From assembly GCA_024704765.1 (NCBI GenBank), contig JAKMXF010000006.1, forward strand, positions 62,001-126,000: DNA of 64,000 nucleotides, in the 5' to 3' direction. The notes beneath the pieces were generated by a model. It was given only the letters and a program-made list of their open reading frames with translations, made no database searches and had not been told where the DNA came from. Source of the DNA: Oopsacas minuta. Taxonomy: Eukaryota > Porifera > Hexactinellida > Lyssacinosida > Leucopsacidae. Each line of letters begins with the position of its first letter. Positions within the stretch are counted from its first letter, which is position 1. A program made the position numbers and the translations under genes. Positions 46,201 to 56,490 of the stretch are shown one piece after another.

Positions 46201-49200
46201 TGGTGGTAGCTATAGTTCGTATAGAAATTGGAATGATGGTGAACCTAATAATTTATACGATGAAGATTGTGTGCACTTCTTTGATAGTATATATTGGAAT
46301 GATCTCCTCTGTACTCTCACACTTAACTGTTACTTTTGTAGTGCTAATGGTAAGAACACAATATAGATAGTTACGTAACTTAGCGGTTATGTCTGTAATG
46401 CCAATTCCGAATATAATATTTTCAACAACAATGCGATACTTTGTTGGTTTTCTTGTGTGAATGGAATAAGTACTCAAATTTCTGATTTCCTAGGCAAAGG
46501 TGGGCACAGTAAATTTAACTCAGATGTTCGTTAATATGGAAGTGATAGTTAAAGCGTTAACGTTAACATATATTATATAAATGTAGCGGGGTTCAAATAG
46601 GACTTAACTGAAATAGACGATTGTTAGTTAGTAATAATAATATCCGAGGTTACCTAGTACAAGATTTGTAATATATCTAACTACCAATATCATTGTGGGA
46701 ATCCGATGAATCTACAATTACAGGTATAATCAAAGAGTTACTATAAATACTAATTAATGTGATACTGTCATCAGGGCCCAGCAGAGTAGCGATATTACAA
46801 GATTATTATCTATAGACTAAATCACTGTAAGCTACTAAGTTGAATCCGCTATACAAACAACAAAAATGCTGTCTTTTTTTGCTCTAAAACACCTATAAAA
46901 TGAGGATTTGTTGGTTATTTTAGATATGTCTGCTCGCACAACTTTGATATGGAATATTTATTATTTACTGAATAATACGGGATAAGAGATTGTTAAAAGG
47001 AAAGCAAACTTGAATTAACATATTGAAATAAGTCTGATATTAAATTGAAACTGAAAGTTTTAATGAAAATTCGAATCCGGTAATTAACGGATGAACGGTT
47101 TAGTGTCCAGCTTTTGATCCTATGTATTTTAAAGGTGGAGGCACGTTTGTGGACACGATGTGTAAGCAACCGTTGTAGTGTTAGCAAATTGCACTTTTGC
47201 ACTGTGTATATAATATGAGATGTATAGTATTATTTAAATGATTGTTCTTGTGTGTTTTAGTGAACCAATTTGGGCGAATCCAATATTCAAGAAACTACCT
47301 ACCATTACTTGACGATACAGTTCTAACATCAGACACTACTCTATTCTGTATTACAGAGAATAAGTACACTCCACAAGTTGTATGGAGTTATCAGGATCTA
47401 GCTAAGAGTACTACATCTACTCTCACAAGTTATACATCTAGTACTACAGGTGTTAGTTCTCTACGAGTATACATCAGTAGACCAGGATACTATTCTTGTA
47501 GAGTTAAGGTGAATGGAGGGAGTTATAAAACTTATACTGCTCTTATAGCTGATGATCTATCCACAGGTATTTCGAATATTCATAATCTTTTAAGAATCTT
47601 GTGCATATATGTCTTTCAAAATGAAGCTGAGTCGTTTCAATGACCAGCAGGTTCAAGGGTGGCACCAGATCCACTGAGAGGGGGAGCGGGACAAATTCGA
47701 GGGGCCCTTTAAGAACTTGTAATAGGCTGACTAGCAAACCTAAATGGAATTCACAAACTTTCATAGTCTATTGCCACAATTAGTGTAAAATTGTGTATCA
47801 TGACCACACTTGAGCCTGCATTAGGGCTAAGTTTGGTCATGGTTATTGGTTAAGTTTGCTCAAAGTGGTGACAGAATATCAACTTGTGCATAGATTGCTG
47901 TAATATCTCTCTGTCACCAAATTATGGGTAAGTTTGATGATAAGACATCAAGTTGAGAAACCCTCTTATTATATAATATATCGAGATGTATTTGACTTGG
48001 TTAATCTATATGTTTTGACGGTTGTATCAACAAAATTGCAAAGATGTCAACTCTCACTGCAAATTCGTGAGTCCGACAGATTTTAATGGCTCTAAATCTA
48101 AAGGGTATAATTCCTATAATCTATGCTAGCCTAGATTATATTCGGGTTAAACTGGGTCTGGAGGTAATTCTAGGCTGTTACACCGACACTTTTTGGAATG
48201 GTAACTAATGATCCTATACAAATTTAGCCTCACGTCCGACATATATGTCGTTCAAGGCTTCTGGATTACCACTATTACGTGCACGTCCAGATCTCAGAGG
48301 CTCCACTGTATGAGATATTGCATCATATACTCTCCTATTGACATGCAGTAAAAAAAGAAATTGAGATTCGTGGTCAAGTAGAAGACTTCAGTCGCTACAA
48401 ATTCGGTCGTCCCAGTTCCCAAATTTTAACTCAGCTGCCTTGAGTGGCACGTACCGACAAAAAATGGCCCTGGTTGAGCATATCATGTTTTTGTTTTGTA
48501 TTTGCATCAATCAATTGTTATAAAGCAACACTTACACATGCACATGCATATACATATATTTTCTACTAGCTGATGGTACTCTTCGTCTGTACGATGGATC
48601 CACAGAAAATGAAGGTATACTAGAAATCTTTCACGATAATCGCTGGGGTTCTATTTGTGATCACAGTTGGGACTCAAGAGATAGCAAAGTTGCTTGTAAA
48701 CAGATGGGTTTTCCAGGATATAATACGTATTATACTTCATGGAGAATAACAAACATCTACTGGCTGGATCATATTAGATGTAGTGGAAATGAAGCATCTA
48801 TAGCTGATTGTTCTCATTATGGATGGAGAGATGGTCATTGTTCAAGTAATGAAGGTGTTTATCTTAAATGCTATCCTGCAGGTATGTTCAGACAAATAGA
48901 CAACAAATATGGATTCGTATATATCAATTCGATAACCAGAATATAGAATAATGAAATTAGCAAATATCATTTGGTAAAGCAATATTTGAATATAAATATT
49001 CTCAGTTACTTACTGTTTCCAAATAATTCTCGATTCAATCTATAATATTCATTATTTATACCTACTTTAGTAACCTTCGGAAGAATGGTCGGTGAAGCGG
49101 TAGATCCATTAGACAATTTCCAAACTCTACAACAAAGTACTACACTCTATTGTTCGACAGATGTCAACACCAACACAGTAAGAATAGGATGGAGCTTCAC

Positions 49201-52200
49201 AGCATTCGGACAAGAAATAGAAGAGTCGTTGACTTATTCAGCTGAATGGGAATTAGCTTATGGTATGAGCAAGTTGGATATCAGTACATCAAAGTTAGGA
49301 TACTACTCTTGTTATACAAGTAAAGGGGATGTTTCAAAGAAATATACTATTAAGCTAACTCAACCATCTTTGGAAAAAGGTAATGTAACATTATTTCTGG
49401 TAATAAATGAATATGGTTACTACAGTATATATCGATTATACATATTATAACATTCTAGGTTGTCAAGGAGGATACTGTTTCGGAGTATTCAGAACAGATA
49501 CAGCAATCAATTGGGCTACTGCTCAATCAAACTGTATGTCATGGGGAGGAGATCTAGCTTCCGTCCGGTCCATAGGAGAAGAGAAATACATTCTGAGTCT
49601 AGGAGACTCAGATTATGGATCTTGTTGGATAGGACATCATGATAGATACAATGAAGCTGGTAATAATGCTAGTCTATTCGTGTCTGTAGGAGGGAGTAAC
49701 AGTTTCTACAGGAACTTCTATACAAATGAACCTAATGAGAATGATAACGAAGATTGTGTTATGTTAAGAGATTGGAATGAAGGAGGATGGAATGTTACAT
49801 CTTGTGACAGAACACTTAGTTGTTATGTTTGTGGGAAACCAAGTATGTTACATAAATCTAGACAATAAAATGTGATCAGAAATTCCATACTCTATGTGTT
49901 TGCATACTCAGACACATTATTTGGATCTCAATGAGTGTCTGTTTACCCAGATTCAATTTCATTCACTGGGGCGTAACTAGAGATCCCAGATTGAGGAGGC
50001 AAGGATGAATATTTGCCTCAATATAATGGCGATTAACAATAGGAAGATGAGGCAACGCCCGAAGAGGCGAGGAGCCAATTGCTTCCTCTGTCTCAATTGT
50101 AGTTACGCCCTAGATTCATAATACATTTGGGTAAATAAGCCAAATACGCAATCTACATTTAGTAATTCATTTATGTATGCAATTTGTAGATTGCAAAGAT
50201 GGATCTTGCTTTGAAGTATTAACACATAATACATCAATAAACTGGTATTCAGCACTAAATCAGTGTGAACAAAAAGGAGGTTCTCTTGCTTCAATAAGAT
50301 CAGAACCTGAAGAAAAGTTCATACTAAATTTGATGACAGAATCTAGTAGTCAATGTTGGATAGGATTGAATGATCGTAACAGTGAAGCTAACACAAATCC
50401 AAACATGTTTGTTTGGGAAGATGGTAACCAAGCAGTTTATAGACATTTTAGGAATGAGACAGTAAACTCCATTACAGATTGTGTGGTATTATCTCGTGAT
50501 GATGGTACTTGGTTGAGTACTAACTGTGATGTTAATCAATCTTGCTCAATTTGTAAAGGAGCAGGTTAGTTCAAATTCATTATTAATTCAATAAATTTTA
50601 CATCAATAGAAATTTGTTATAGGTTGTGGGGAAATTACAGTGTATATTCTGAGGTTTGTAAGAATATGAGGTTATATTTCTGACATACACACATTATAGT
50701 AGTTATAGCAATCATTCCAAAACTGACCCACGATAGCAGGGGTGGGCAAAAAGGTTAGCTTTCAGGCAGCAGTGAAATTAGGAGCCGACTTGGAGGGCCA
50801 CAAAACTTGAGGATGTTTTCTATACCATGATTATATCCAGGTGAACTTGCAAGTTGTTTTCAGTTTATTACAAAAAACATTCCCATTCTAAGTCACCGAA
50901 ATACGTAGTTTTTTTATATATTGCCTCGAATTAGAAAGCCGTTATAGAAAGGTAGGGTTATATATGGAAGAATATAATATACCTCAAGTCAATGAAGGCT
51001 AAGAGTGTCAGAATAATTCTTTGGGTCGCATTCATGCCCTTTTCAAACTAACCCTGATGGCCGCATAAATTTAGCGAGCGGGCTTCATGCAGCCGCACTT
51101 TGCCCATATGTGCACTATAGTATAATCAACATGTTACTTTGGATACCATATTTGTAGATATCTGTACAACTGGATATGAATTCATCACTGAACAATACGA
51201 TTGTTTGGATATCAATGAGTGTAATGTAGCAAATGATTGTGAACAGATTTGTACCAATACAGAAGGAAATTACTTCTGTTCATGTAGAGAGAGATACTAT
51301 CTGTCTAACTTCACTTCATGCGAGCTTATCTATCTGAATATAGATCTGAATGGTATTAGTAGATCTCAAAGTTCTATTGAACTCTCTTGGAATACAATAT
51401 ATCGTCCTATTCAAAGATTGAGTGAGATTGTGTATCAGGTGTGGATGAGAGATGTTACTTTTGAAAACGACAAAATTTTTCACTTAGTAGGAACCACCAT
51501 CAGACAACAGTTCCAGATATTGAACCTACTACCTTACAGAACTAATGAAATATACATTGTAGCTATTGATAATGATACAACTAACAAATCTAATACAATT
51601 ACAGTACAGACACTAACTGGTATACCCAGTACATCTCCTTCATTGACCGCAATAAGTACAAATCCAATAACGATAAGGTTGAATCTAACTCTCCCAAGTA
51701 GAGAGACACGAAATGGAATAATAACCGGATATAGCATTATGTACACTAGAGTAGAAGAGCTCACCTACAACCATGTACAGACAAATGGCCTAGTACAGAC
51801 ATTTGACATTATTGATCTATCTCCATACTCTATGTACAAGTTTAGAGCAGCAGCCATGACATCAGCCGGTACAGGTGTTTACACAGAATATGTGTATGCC
51901 CGAACTATGGAGAGCATTCCTACAGGAACTCCAGATATCATATTCCTAGGAAAGTCTGAGAGTTCGCTCTTTCTCCAAATGTTACCACCTGATGTATCAG
52001 AAGAAATCAATGGAGTAATCACATTCTACACGGTAACATACAAAGGAACAGTGATTGATACAGATCTCAATGTCAAAGAAGTATTAGTTGAATCAACAGA
52101 TTTCTTAACTCCCATCAAAGTAAACCTAACTGGCCTTGAAGAAGGAGTTGAGTACCAAATACAAGCTAGGATTAGTACATCTGTAGGAGGGGGTCCATAC

Positions 52201-53418
52201 TCTTCTGCTGTTACAGTAACAACAATAGAAACTGCTCCTACAGGTCCTCCTCTACAATTCAGGATTATTCTACAACTACCAACCATACTAACTCTGTATT
52301 GGACTCCTCCTGAACTAGAATTACAGAATGGTGTCATCACTGGATATTACATACATTATCATGGTGTATATATTGATACTCAAGAGATTTCCTTCACAAC
52401 TCAATCTTTGTATGTGAATCTGACTAATTTGGAAGAAGGAGCTCTCTATGAGATATCAGTATGTGCTCTAAGTGCAGCTGGAGAGGGACCTTGTGTGGAA
52501 TCAACTAATCGTACAAGAGAGATACCCCTAGGACAACCTCCACAGAATGTACAGGTAGAAGTGAATGGAGCTACTTCCATCCTCGTTTGTTGGGATAATT
52601 TGTTGAAAAGTGAAGAGAATGGAATAATATTGAACTATGTGATTACTGCTGAAGGACAAAGTCATGACAAAAGAGTTTATGAGCGGACTGCTAACTCTAC
52701 TGCTAGATGTTATACTTGTAATAATCTACAAGAAGCCAATGAATATAGAATAAGTATGACTGCAGAGAATAGTGCTGGTACAAGTCCGTCCTCACCAGTT
52801 ATTGTGGTCATTACTGAAGAAGATATACCTTCTGCAGCTCCAATTAACATCTTTGGTATTGGGAATCAAAATGTCATTGTTCTTCTGTGGGCACCACCTC
52901 TCCTATCAGATCAGAATGGTATTATCATAAAGTATGAAATTTGTTATTTTGGTATGATTATTGATAAAACTAAGTATCATATTCAATCAACGGCTGCTAG
53001 TGCCATTATTTCAGGTCTTGATGAAGGAGAGACTTATCACATTAAAGTACGTGCTTATACATTAAAGGGGCCTGGACCCTATTCTCTTATCATTAACATA
53101 AATACCATTGAAACTCCTCCGTCTGCTCCTCCTACTAATGTTACTCTAATTCCAACCTCTTCTACACAGCTTCTTGTTACTTGGGAAGAACCTCCTTTAG
53201 CAGATAAGAATGGAGTTATTACAAATTATGATATTACTATCTCTCCTTCTAACCGACAACTTATTCGGGTAGAAGCCTCAGTAAGGGCTTATACTTTTAG
53301 GGATCTTGATCATGTGACTAACTACTCTGTTAGAGTTAGAGCTAGAACTCTACCAGGACCTGGTCCTTACTGTGATCTTGTTACAGCTACCACGCTAGGG
53401 AAGTCACCTGTATATTAG
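40215..53418 (+). CDS. Modular secreted receptor-like protein: SP-SRCR-CTLD-Ig-SRCR-Ig-CTLD-CTLD-EGF-FN3x7 (nine exons)
   Basis: Nine exons are inferred from GT-AG sites and domain edges: 40215-40281, 42585-42902, 45960-46349, 47261-47566, 48570-48881, 49071-49379, 49459-49842, 50190-50564, 51158-53418. Total 4722 bases, 1573 residues plus TAG, with no frame conflict. Every internal exon is a multiple of three and phase 1-1, the classic arrangement for exon shuffling. The product should be secreted: it has a signal peptide, but no membrane segment before the stop after TTLGKSPVY. Sugar-binding lectin domains and SRCR/Ig domains suggest recognition of microbes or cells; FN3 repeats suggest a stalk. 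This role is inferred. The signal-peptide link across 2.3 kb is the weakest join. Extra or alternative exons, including a 3' membrane exon, could exist. A late AATAAA lies at 54152. Confidence 0.8.
41237..41420 (+). repeat. Dispersed repeat with GTGGCGTCGTGTG start, copy 1 (copy 2 at 54404-54580)
   Basis: This shares GCGTCGTGTG, AACAA/AATAAGTTCT.GATGAGG, ACAATCA.TAA, GAACCGAAACC and AAGAAATAACGTTTG with 54404-54580, in the same order and strand. CCAGTGGCGT at the left resembles a hAT end. The two copies flank the receptor gene at its two ends. Element class is not certain. Confidence 0.6.
42050..42383 (-). pseudogene. hAT/ZBED-type BED zinc-finger fragment
   Basis: On the minus strand the frame reads YIKFGFIESRVDVSKPECVI, then LANDAMKPSKLKRHQQTKHP. 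This is the order of ZBED5/ZBED8/FAM200-like proteins, domesticated or mobile hAT transposases: a BED finger (C-x2-C, H-x4-H), then a long spacer ending LATKDSYHVSF...ITKTKNP. The second cysteine of the finger is Trp here (CVIW), so zinc binding is lost. Only the N-terminal part remains, ending near 42050. It abuts the cut-off SRCR exon at 42388, which makes it the likely cause of that truncation. Confidence 0.75.
42388..42473 (+). pseudogene. Truncated duplicate of the SRCR exon (3' end only)
   Basis: The sequence encodes CSPIYYSDYSPGYCSVHEHV then YISCAPYIG with donor GTGAGT. It is almost the same as the end of the SRCR exon 430 bases downstream, and the intron start also matches. The upstream half of the exon and its acceptor are gone, replaced by the hAT/ZBED fragment. 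It cannot be spliced in as a full domain. Confidence 0.8.
42585..42902 (+). CDS. Receptor exon 2: SRCR domain 1
   Basis: The acceptor is TTTGCAG and the donor GTGAGT, phase 1-1. It reads GTVRLTEGDNGLVEVYLNGG then WGFICDDGWDGTDADVTCQI. Six cysteines are present (ICDD, VTC, LNC, LLDC, SYC, ISC), the group A pattern. It is a full-length domain of about 105 residues. Confidence 0.9.
43000..45240 (+). other. Intron between SRCR 1 and CTLD 1
   Basis: No exon is recognised. It contains the second copy of the 5745-type repeat (44331-44475) and open frames without motifs. A shuffled exon could be hidden here, but I see no flanking cysteine or tryptophan pattern. Confidence 0.4.
44331..44475 (+). repeat. 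Dispersed repeat, copy 2 (see 5745)
   Basis: ATAAATCGTATGTTTTTCTC, then CTAGAATCTGCTTA, and AT-rich matches to 5745-5890 in the same orientation. Confidence 0.6.
45251..45914. mobile_element. Fold-back element with 10-bp target duplication, copy 1
   Basis: The two halves are inverted copies of about 300 bases each, meeting near 45595. Ends are GATCTGTGTATCTTGATAG and, inverted, CATCTGTATATTTTAATAG. Each arm is filled with repeats of TTGATCAAAGTTCTAC type. The flanks are identical 10-mers, CTGAAAACAG, at 45241-45250 and 45915-45924. Duplications of 9-11 bases fit Mutator-like elements. It ends 45 bases before the CTLD 1 exon, so it lies next to the splice acceptor region. Confidence 0.85.
45960..46349 (+). 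CDS. Receptor exon 3: C-type lectin domain 1, sugar-site residues intact
   Basis: The acceptor is TTATAG and the donor GTAAGA, phase 1-1, about 130 residues. It has the CTLD landmarks WENARQRCNSWGYDLATV, WIGLHD, the EPN motif (NDGEPNN), WND (YWNDLLC) and paired cysteines. EPN with WND is the calcium-dependent mannose-type signature (family knowledge). Confidence 0.9.
46350..47260 (+). other. Intron between CTLD 1 and Ig 1
   Basis: 911 bases, AT-rich. No repeat or exon was recognised. Confidence 0.5.
47261..47566 (+). CDS. Receptor exon 4: Ig-like domain 1
   Basis: The acceptor is GTTTTAG and the donor GTATTT, phase 1-1, 102 residues. The Ig pattern is present: LFC (first cysteine), VVWSY (core tryptophan), then GYYSCRV (Y-x-C). 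It is a short V/I-like domain. Confidence 0.8.
47567..48569 (+). other. Intron between Ig 1 and SRCR 2
   Basis: About 1 kb. No exon or transposon was recognised with confidence. Confidence 0.45.
48570..48881 (+). CDS. Receptor exon 5: SRCR domain 2
   Basis: The acceptor is TTCTACTAG and the donor GTATGT, phase 1-1, 104 residues. It reads GTLRLYDGSTENEGILEIFH, then WGSICDHSWDSRDSKVACKQ. Six cysteines sit in group A order. It differs strongly from SRCR 1, so it is not a recent duplicate. Confidence 0.9.
49071..49379 (+). CDS. Receptor exon 6: Ig-like domain 2
   Basis: The acceptor is TACTTTAG and the donor GTAATG, phase 1-1, 103 residues. LYC, IGWSF and GYYSCYT give the cysteine, tryptophan and Y-x-C pattern. 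It resembles Ig 1 in order (GR, LD, TT, then C). Confidence 0.8.
49459..49842 (+). CDS. Receptor exon 7: C-type lectin domain 2, WND partly lost
   Basis: The acceptor is CATTCTAG and the donor GTATGT, phase 1-1, 128 residues. It has NWATAQSNCMSWGGDLASV, CWIGHHD and EPN (NEPNEND), but the WND position reads WNV. Calcium or sugar binding may be weakened. This exon is only 79 bases from the Ig 2 exon. Confidence 0.88.
49843..50189 (+). other. Short intron with a small inverted repeat
   Basis: GGGGCGTAACTAGAG near 49969 and CAATTGTAGTTACGCCC near 50094 are inverted ends, so this intron carries a MITE of about 140 bases (49968-50110). Confidence 0.5.
50190..50564 (+). CDS. Receptor exon 8: C-type lectin domain 3, sugar-site motifs lost
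   Basis: The acceptor is TTTGTAG and the donor GTTAGT, phase 1-1, 125 residues. The fold landmarks are kept (SALNQCEQKGGSLASI, CWIGLND). Where EPN is expected it reads ETVNS, and WND is replaced by WLST. The domain probably folds but does not bind sugar in the calcium-dependent way. Confidence 0.85.
51158..53418 (+). CDS. Receptor exon 9: calcium-binding EGF plus seven FN3 domains, terminal exon
   Basis: The acceptor is ATTTGTAG, phase 1. A single 2.26-kb exon codes an EGF module (DINECNVANDCEQICTNTEG, then YFCSC and SCE; DxNEC is the calcium-binding type). Seven FN3 domains of about 95-100 residues follow, each with the tryptophan or leucine strand, NG.I..Y core and LxxxxxY..RVRA end. They begin near codons 65, 162, 258, 363, 463, 563 and 659 of the open frame. 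All seven lie in one exon with no introns, unlike the domain-per-exon layout upstream. The stop is TAG at 53416-53418. FN3 modules give adhesive or stalk regions (family knowledge). Confidence 0.92.
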
Positions 53419-54403
53419 TCGTATTTCTCTGTATTTCAAAAACTAACACCCCTATATCTTGTATATACTTATGTAGTATTCTAGTATATTGTTAGAAATA
53501 GGTATTTGGTGTGGTAATTATTTTTGTGTTAACTATATGATTACACATACACACGTGTAAGATACGTATATTCCCTTGTTCTGTTCCGTAACTACAACCA
53601 CATCCTTGAGGATCAGTTCAATACTATATATTATATGGTCAATACTATTCGTAAAGACCTGGGCAGCAAAAAACACCACCTTTTCTGATTATTGCCATTA
53701 TTTCTAGCTGGCCATAATACATAATATATCCTAGCATAACGTAAAGCAGCTTATATTTGCGGGTTTCATGTAGTGAATGTCTCCCTATAGCAGTTTTCCT
53801 TGGAGAAATACTATATAGTCAACATAATATTCTTTTCACAATTCTCAGTAGCCCTGGGGTTGTCGGCAATCCCTAGCGACGCCTATGATTTCCTGTTTGG
53901 TATTCCATTATAACATCATGTGTAAATATAAGTTGTTCATTTTCAGTTCCTTTCTCACAAGCCTTTATCAGAGGTTGATTCTTCCTCAATTCTACTTCTC
54001 TCTTTGTTTACGATTTTTACCAAAATTGTCTTCGCCGATAAGATAAACTGTCACCATCACCTTGTGAATATGTATGTTATCTATAATTATAAATCCAAAC
54101 AATGAAGTTATATAAGTATCTGGATATCTGTATATATGTAAATGAGGCCTCAATAAAATTATCAGTGTAACCATGGCTGCCTCTAATGACCAAAAGGCGG
54201 GATCTCGGGAGGTTAGCCATTTTTGGCGGGAAATTGAATAAAAGCCTTATAATGAAAGTACTAAGAGCGTGCTCACACAGGGACGTCGCCAGGATTCTTT
54301 ACCTAAGAAGACAGGACGAGGGGCAATGTGCTTTCAAGAGTTTAGCAGGAGACATGCCAAGTGGCTGATCTATAAATTTCTAGTTGGGTATAACCATCCA
54401 ACT
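53419..54403 (+). other. Probable 3' UTR and flank of the receptor gene
   Basis: The only AATAAA I noticed downstream is at 54152-54157, about 730 bases after the stop. No membrane-spanning exon was recognised in this stretch. Confidence 0.4.
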
Positions 54404-54580
54404 AGTTAGCGTCGTCGTGTGGCCTTGAAACCTGGGAGAGCACAAGTTCAATCTATTGAGCAATAAGTTCTAGATGAGGGATCCTGTAAACAATCAGTAA
54501 AGACTGTCCAAGAACGAAACCTATCTTAAGAAATAACGTTTGGTTTGCAATTTGCCCAGAAAGTTGAGATTTTTCTGGAC
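54404..54580 (+). repeat. Dispersed repeat, copy 2 (see 41237)
   Basis: GCGTCGTCGTGTGGCCTTGA, then AATAAGTTCTAGATGAGG and AAGAAATAACGTTTGG, match copy 1 in order. It has no coding capacity. Confidence 0.6.
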
Positions 54581-55122
54581 GAAAATCCAATCAAACATCA
54601 CGCAAGTTTGTGTTCCCTATCTTACTATTCGAAAAGGAACACGATAATTTTACTTCCTTTTAACCATCCTTTTTCACGTCATAAAATGGTATATTTTCCC
54701 GGCCGTATTCGGTTAATGCAGTACGCGACAAGTAATTCTCACTGATATCATATACATATTCTCTACAGGAAGTATGTCCATTAATTGACAGAGATACAGA
54801 CAATTGGGAGATTAACAATTTACTGTATTGGAGAGGGGCAAATAAACTATAATCTGACCAATCCTTATCAGATATTTATGATTAATGTGAAACATTTCAT
54901 GTTGTTATTCATTATTGCTTTGATTTGTATTAATTATATTTTATACAAAGTTTATCAAATTAGTTTTGTAACATAACTAAAGTGATTATCTGTCAAATTT
55001 CGAAATTCTATCTATAGGATTATATTGACAGATGGTTAGAAGCAATACAATTCTATCCAATCGATTAGGTATAAAATGAAATGTATAATGAATAAGTTAT
55101 TTATGAATAAACAAATTGTACA

Positions 55123-55686
55123 ATGGGAAAAGCAGTAAGCAAGTCTAATAAGAAATCGCATAAGGCAGCAAGCAAGCAAAACGTGTTATTGCTGGGACTT
55201 AGTAGGAGCGGGAAGAGCACGTTAGTAGCGCGGTTGCTGTCTGAGAAGATATCAGAGTATAATCCAACAGAAGGGTTTAATCTAGTCAACTATTCTAGAG
55301 AAGATGATACAGGGTCATGTTTAAATTTATGGGATTTAGGTGGGAGTAAGCTGGATAGAATTGGCTGGCAGTTCTTCTACCCTGTTACAGATGGGATTAT
55401 GTACATAATAGATAGCGAAGATAGATATCATTTAGAGGAAAACAAAAGACAACTAAACCTTATACTTAATAATAATATATTACAGAAAGTCCCACTTGTG
55501 ATTGTAGCAAACAAACAGGATATAGAGGGAGCAATAGATGAGACAGAAATAAAGAGTCTGTTAGAATTGAATAATGCATCGAATATGCTTTGTGGGATAT
55601 TCGGCACAAGTCAGTCTATTGAGAGTTCAATAGCTTCATGTCTGCATACACTAGTCAATGAAATGGAAACAAAACACATTCGTTAA
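55123..55686 (+). CDS. ARF-like small GTPase (ARL3-like), intronless, atypical switch II
   Basis: 187 residues, the normal ARL size. It begins MGKAVS, a consensus N-myristoylation site (G2, S6). P-loop GLSRSGKST; switch I PTEGFN (ARL3 has PTQGFN); G3 WDLGGSK; G4 NKQD; G5 near GTS. In almost all ARF/ARL proteins the G3 box is WDxGGQ with the glutamine catalytic for GTP hydrolysis. Here that position is Ser, so GTPase activity should be reduced (inference). The P-loop has Arg-Ser where ARF proteins have small residues. A membrane trafficking or ciliary role is the family norm and is unproven here. No introns and a clean frame suggest an expressed retrocopy or a lineage-specific member. Confidence 0.88.
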   Translation: MGKAVSKSNKKSHKAASKQNVLLLGLSRSGKSTLVARLLSEKISEYNPTEGFNLVNYSREDDTGSCLNLWDLGGSKLDRIGWQFFYPVTDGIMYIIDSEDRYHLEENKRQLNLILNNNILQKVPLVIVANKQDIEGAIDETEIKSLLELNNASNMLCGIFGTSQSIESSIASCLHTLVNEMETKHIR

Positions 55687-55839
55687 TTCCAACTTGGAGA
55701 AATCATTAATAATTGAGATAATTTCATTTATATATATGCATTATGTTGTTGATACTAATTTACATACAAACAATATACAATAACAATATAGTGAATTAAC
55801 CTTAGCTAAATTTGGTAAATTTATGTAGACGAAGTAGTA

Positions 55840-55882
55840 TGTACTGATTAGACATAAACTTTATTCATGTCTAATCAGTACA
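55840..55882 (+). repeat. Perfect 16-bp hairpin after the GTPase gene
   Basis: TGTACTGATTAGACAT and ATGTCTAATCAGTACA surround an 11-base loop, 154 bases after the stop. A short flanking GTAG/CTAC pair could extend it. It could lie in the 3' UTR. Confidence 0.8.
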
Positions 55883-56490
55883 AGTGCTACAAGTATAATT
55901 TCTTGTCTCGTTTTATGGAAAAGAATTTTGAGAACTTCAAGAATTAATATATGCAACTAATATGAACTATTACAATACGAATATCCTATATCATTAAACA
56001 CGGAATATTAGTCATTTGGAAATTGTAGAAAAGTAAGGGTTGTAGAAACTTATAAGGCACTGACGTATGAATACATCTATCGCCTAAGTAGCCATGCAAA
56101 AATCTGGCAAAAACTCCCATATTCTAATAGCAATGGCATCGATCTAAAGTGTTAAAAAAGAGAATTATAATATAGACGTATGATTCAGCTTGATAACCCT
56201 GAGAAAACCCTTAAAGTAGTTGAGTCTTATAGTATCTCTCATACGTGTGTATAGTCGGGTGTGTATTACAAATTATCAGTTTCTATATAATTAGTTTATG
56301 TTACACCACAATTGTGAAATCGTCCATTCATCAAATATACAATTACTATTACTCATCTCATCAATTGGATCCTTCAATTATCCAATTCATGAAATGGTAG
56401 GATATGGTGATCCAATTCATGTAATGAAAATTAGTATGATATTAATTGGGGAAAGAAATATATTTTCTAATTGAGGGCGTTGCAAATAAT

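Noticed and set aside
46158-46477. Alternative frames over the CTLD 1 exon
   Set aside because: They overlap the real lectin frame, which has all family landmarks and correct splice sites.
51534-52340. Minus-strand open frames inside the FN3 exon
   Set aside because: Shadows of the strong plus-strand reading frame.
53403-53418. A splice donor near the end of the FN3 exon leading to a membrane exon
   Set aside because: Possible GT sites (AA|GTCACC, CCT|GTATAT) are weak and not in the phase 1 used by all other exons; no membrane exon was recognised downstream. Not excluded, but unsupported.
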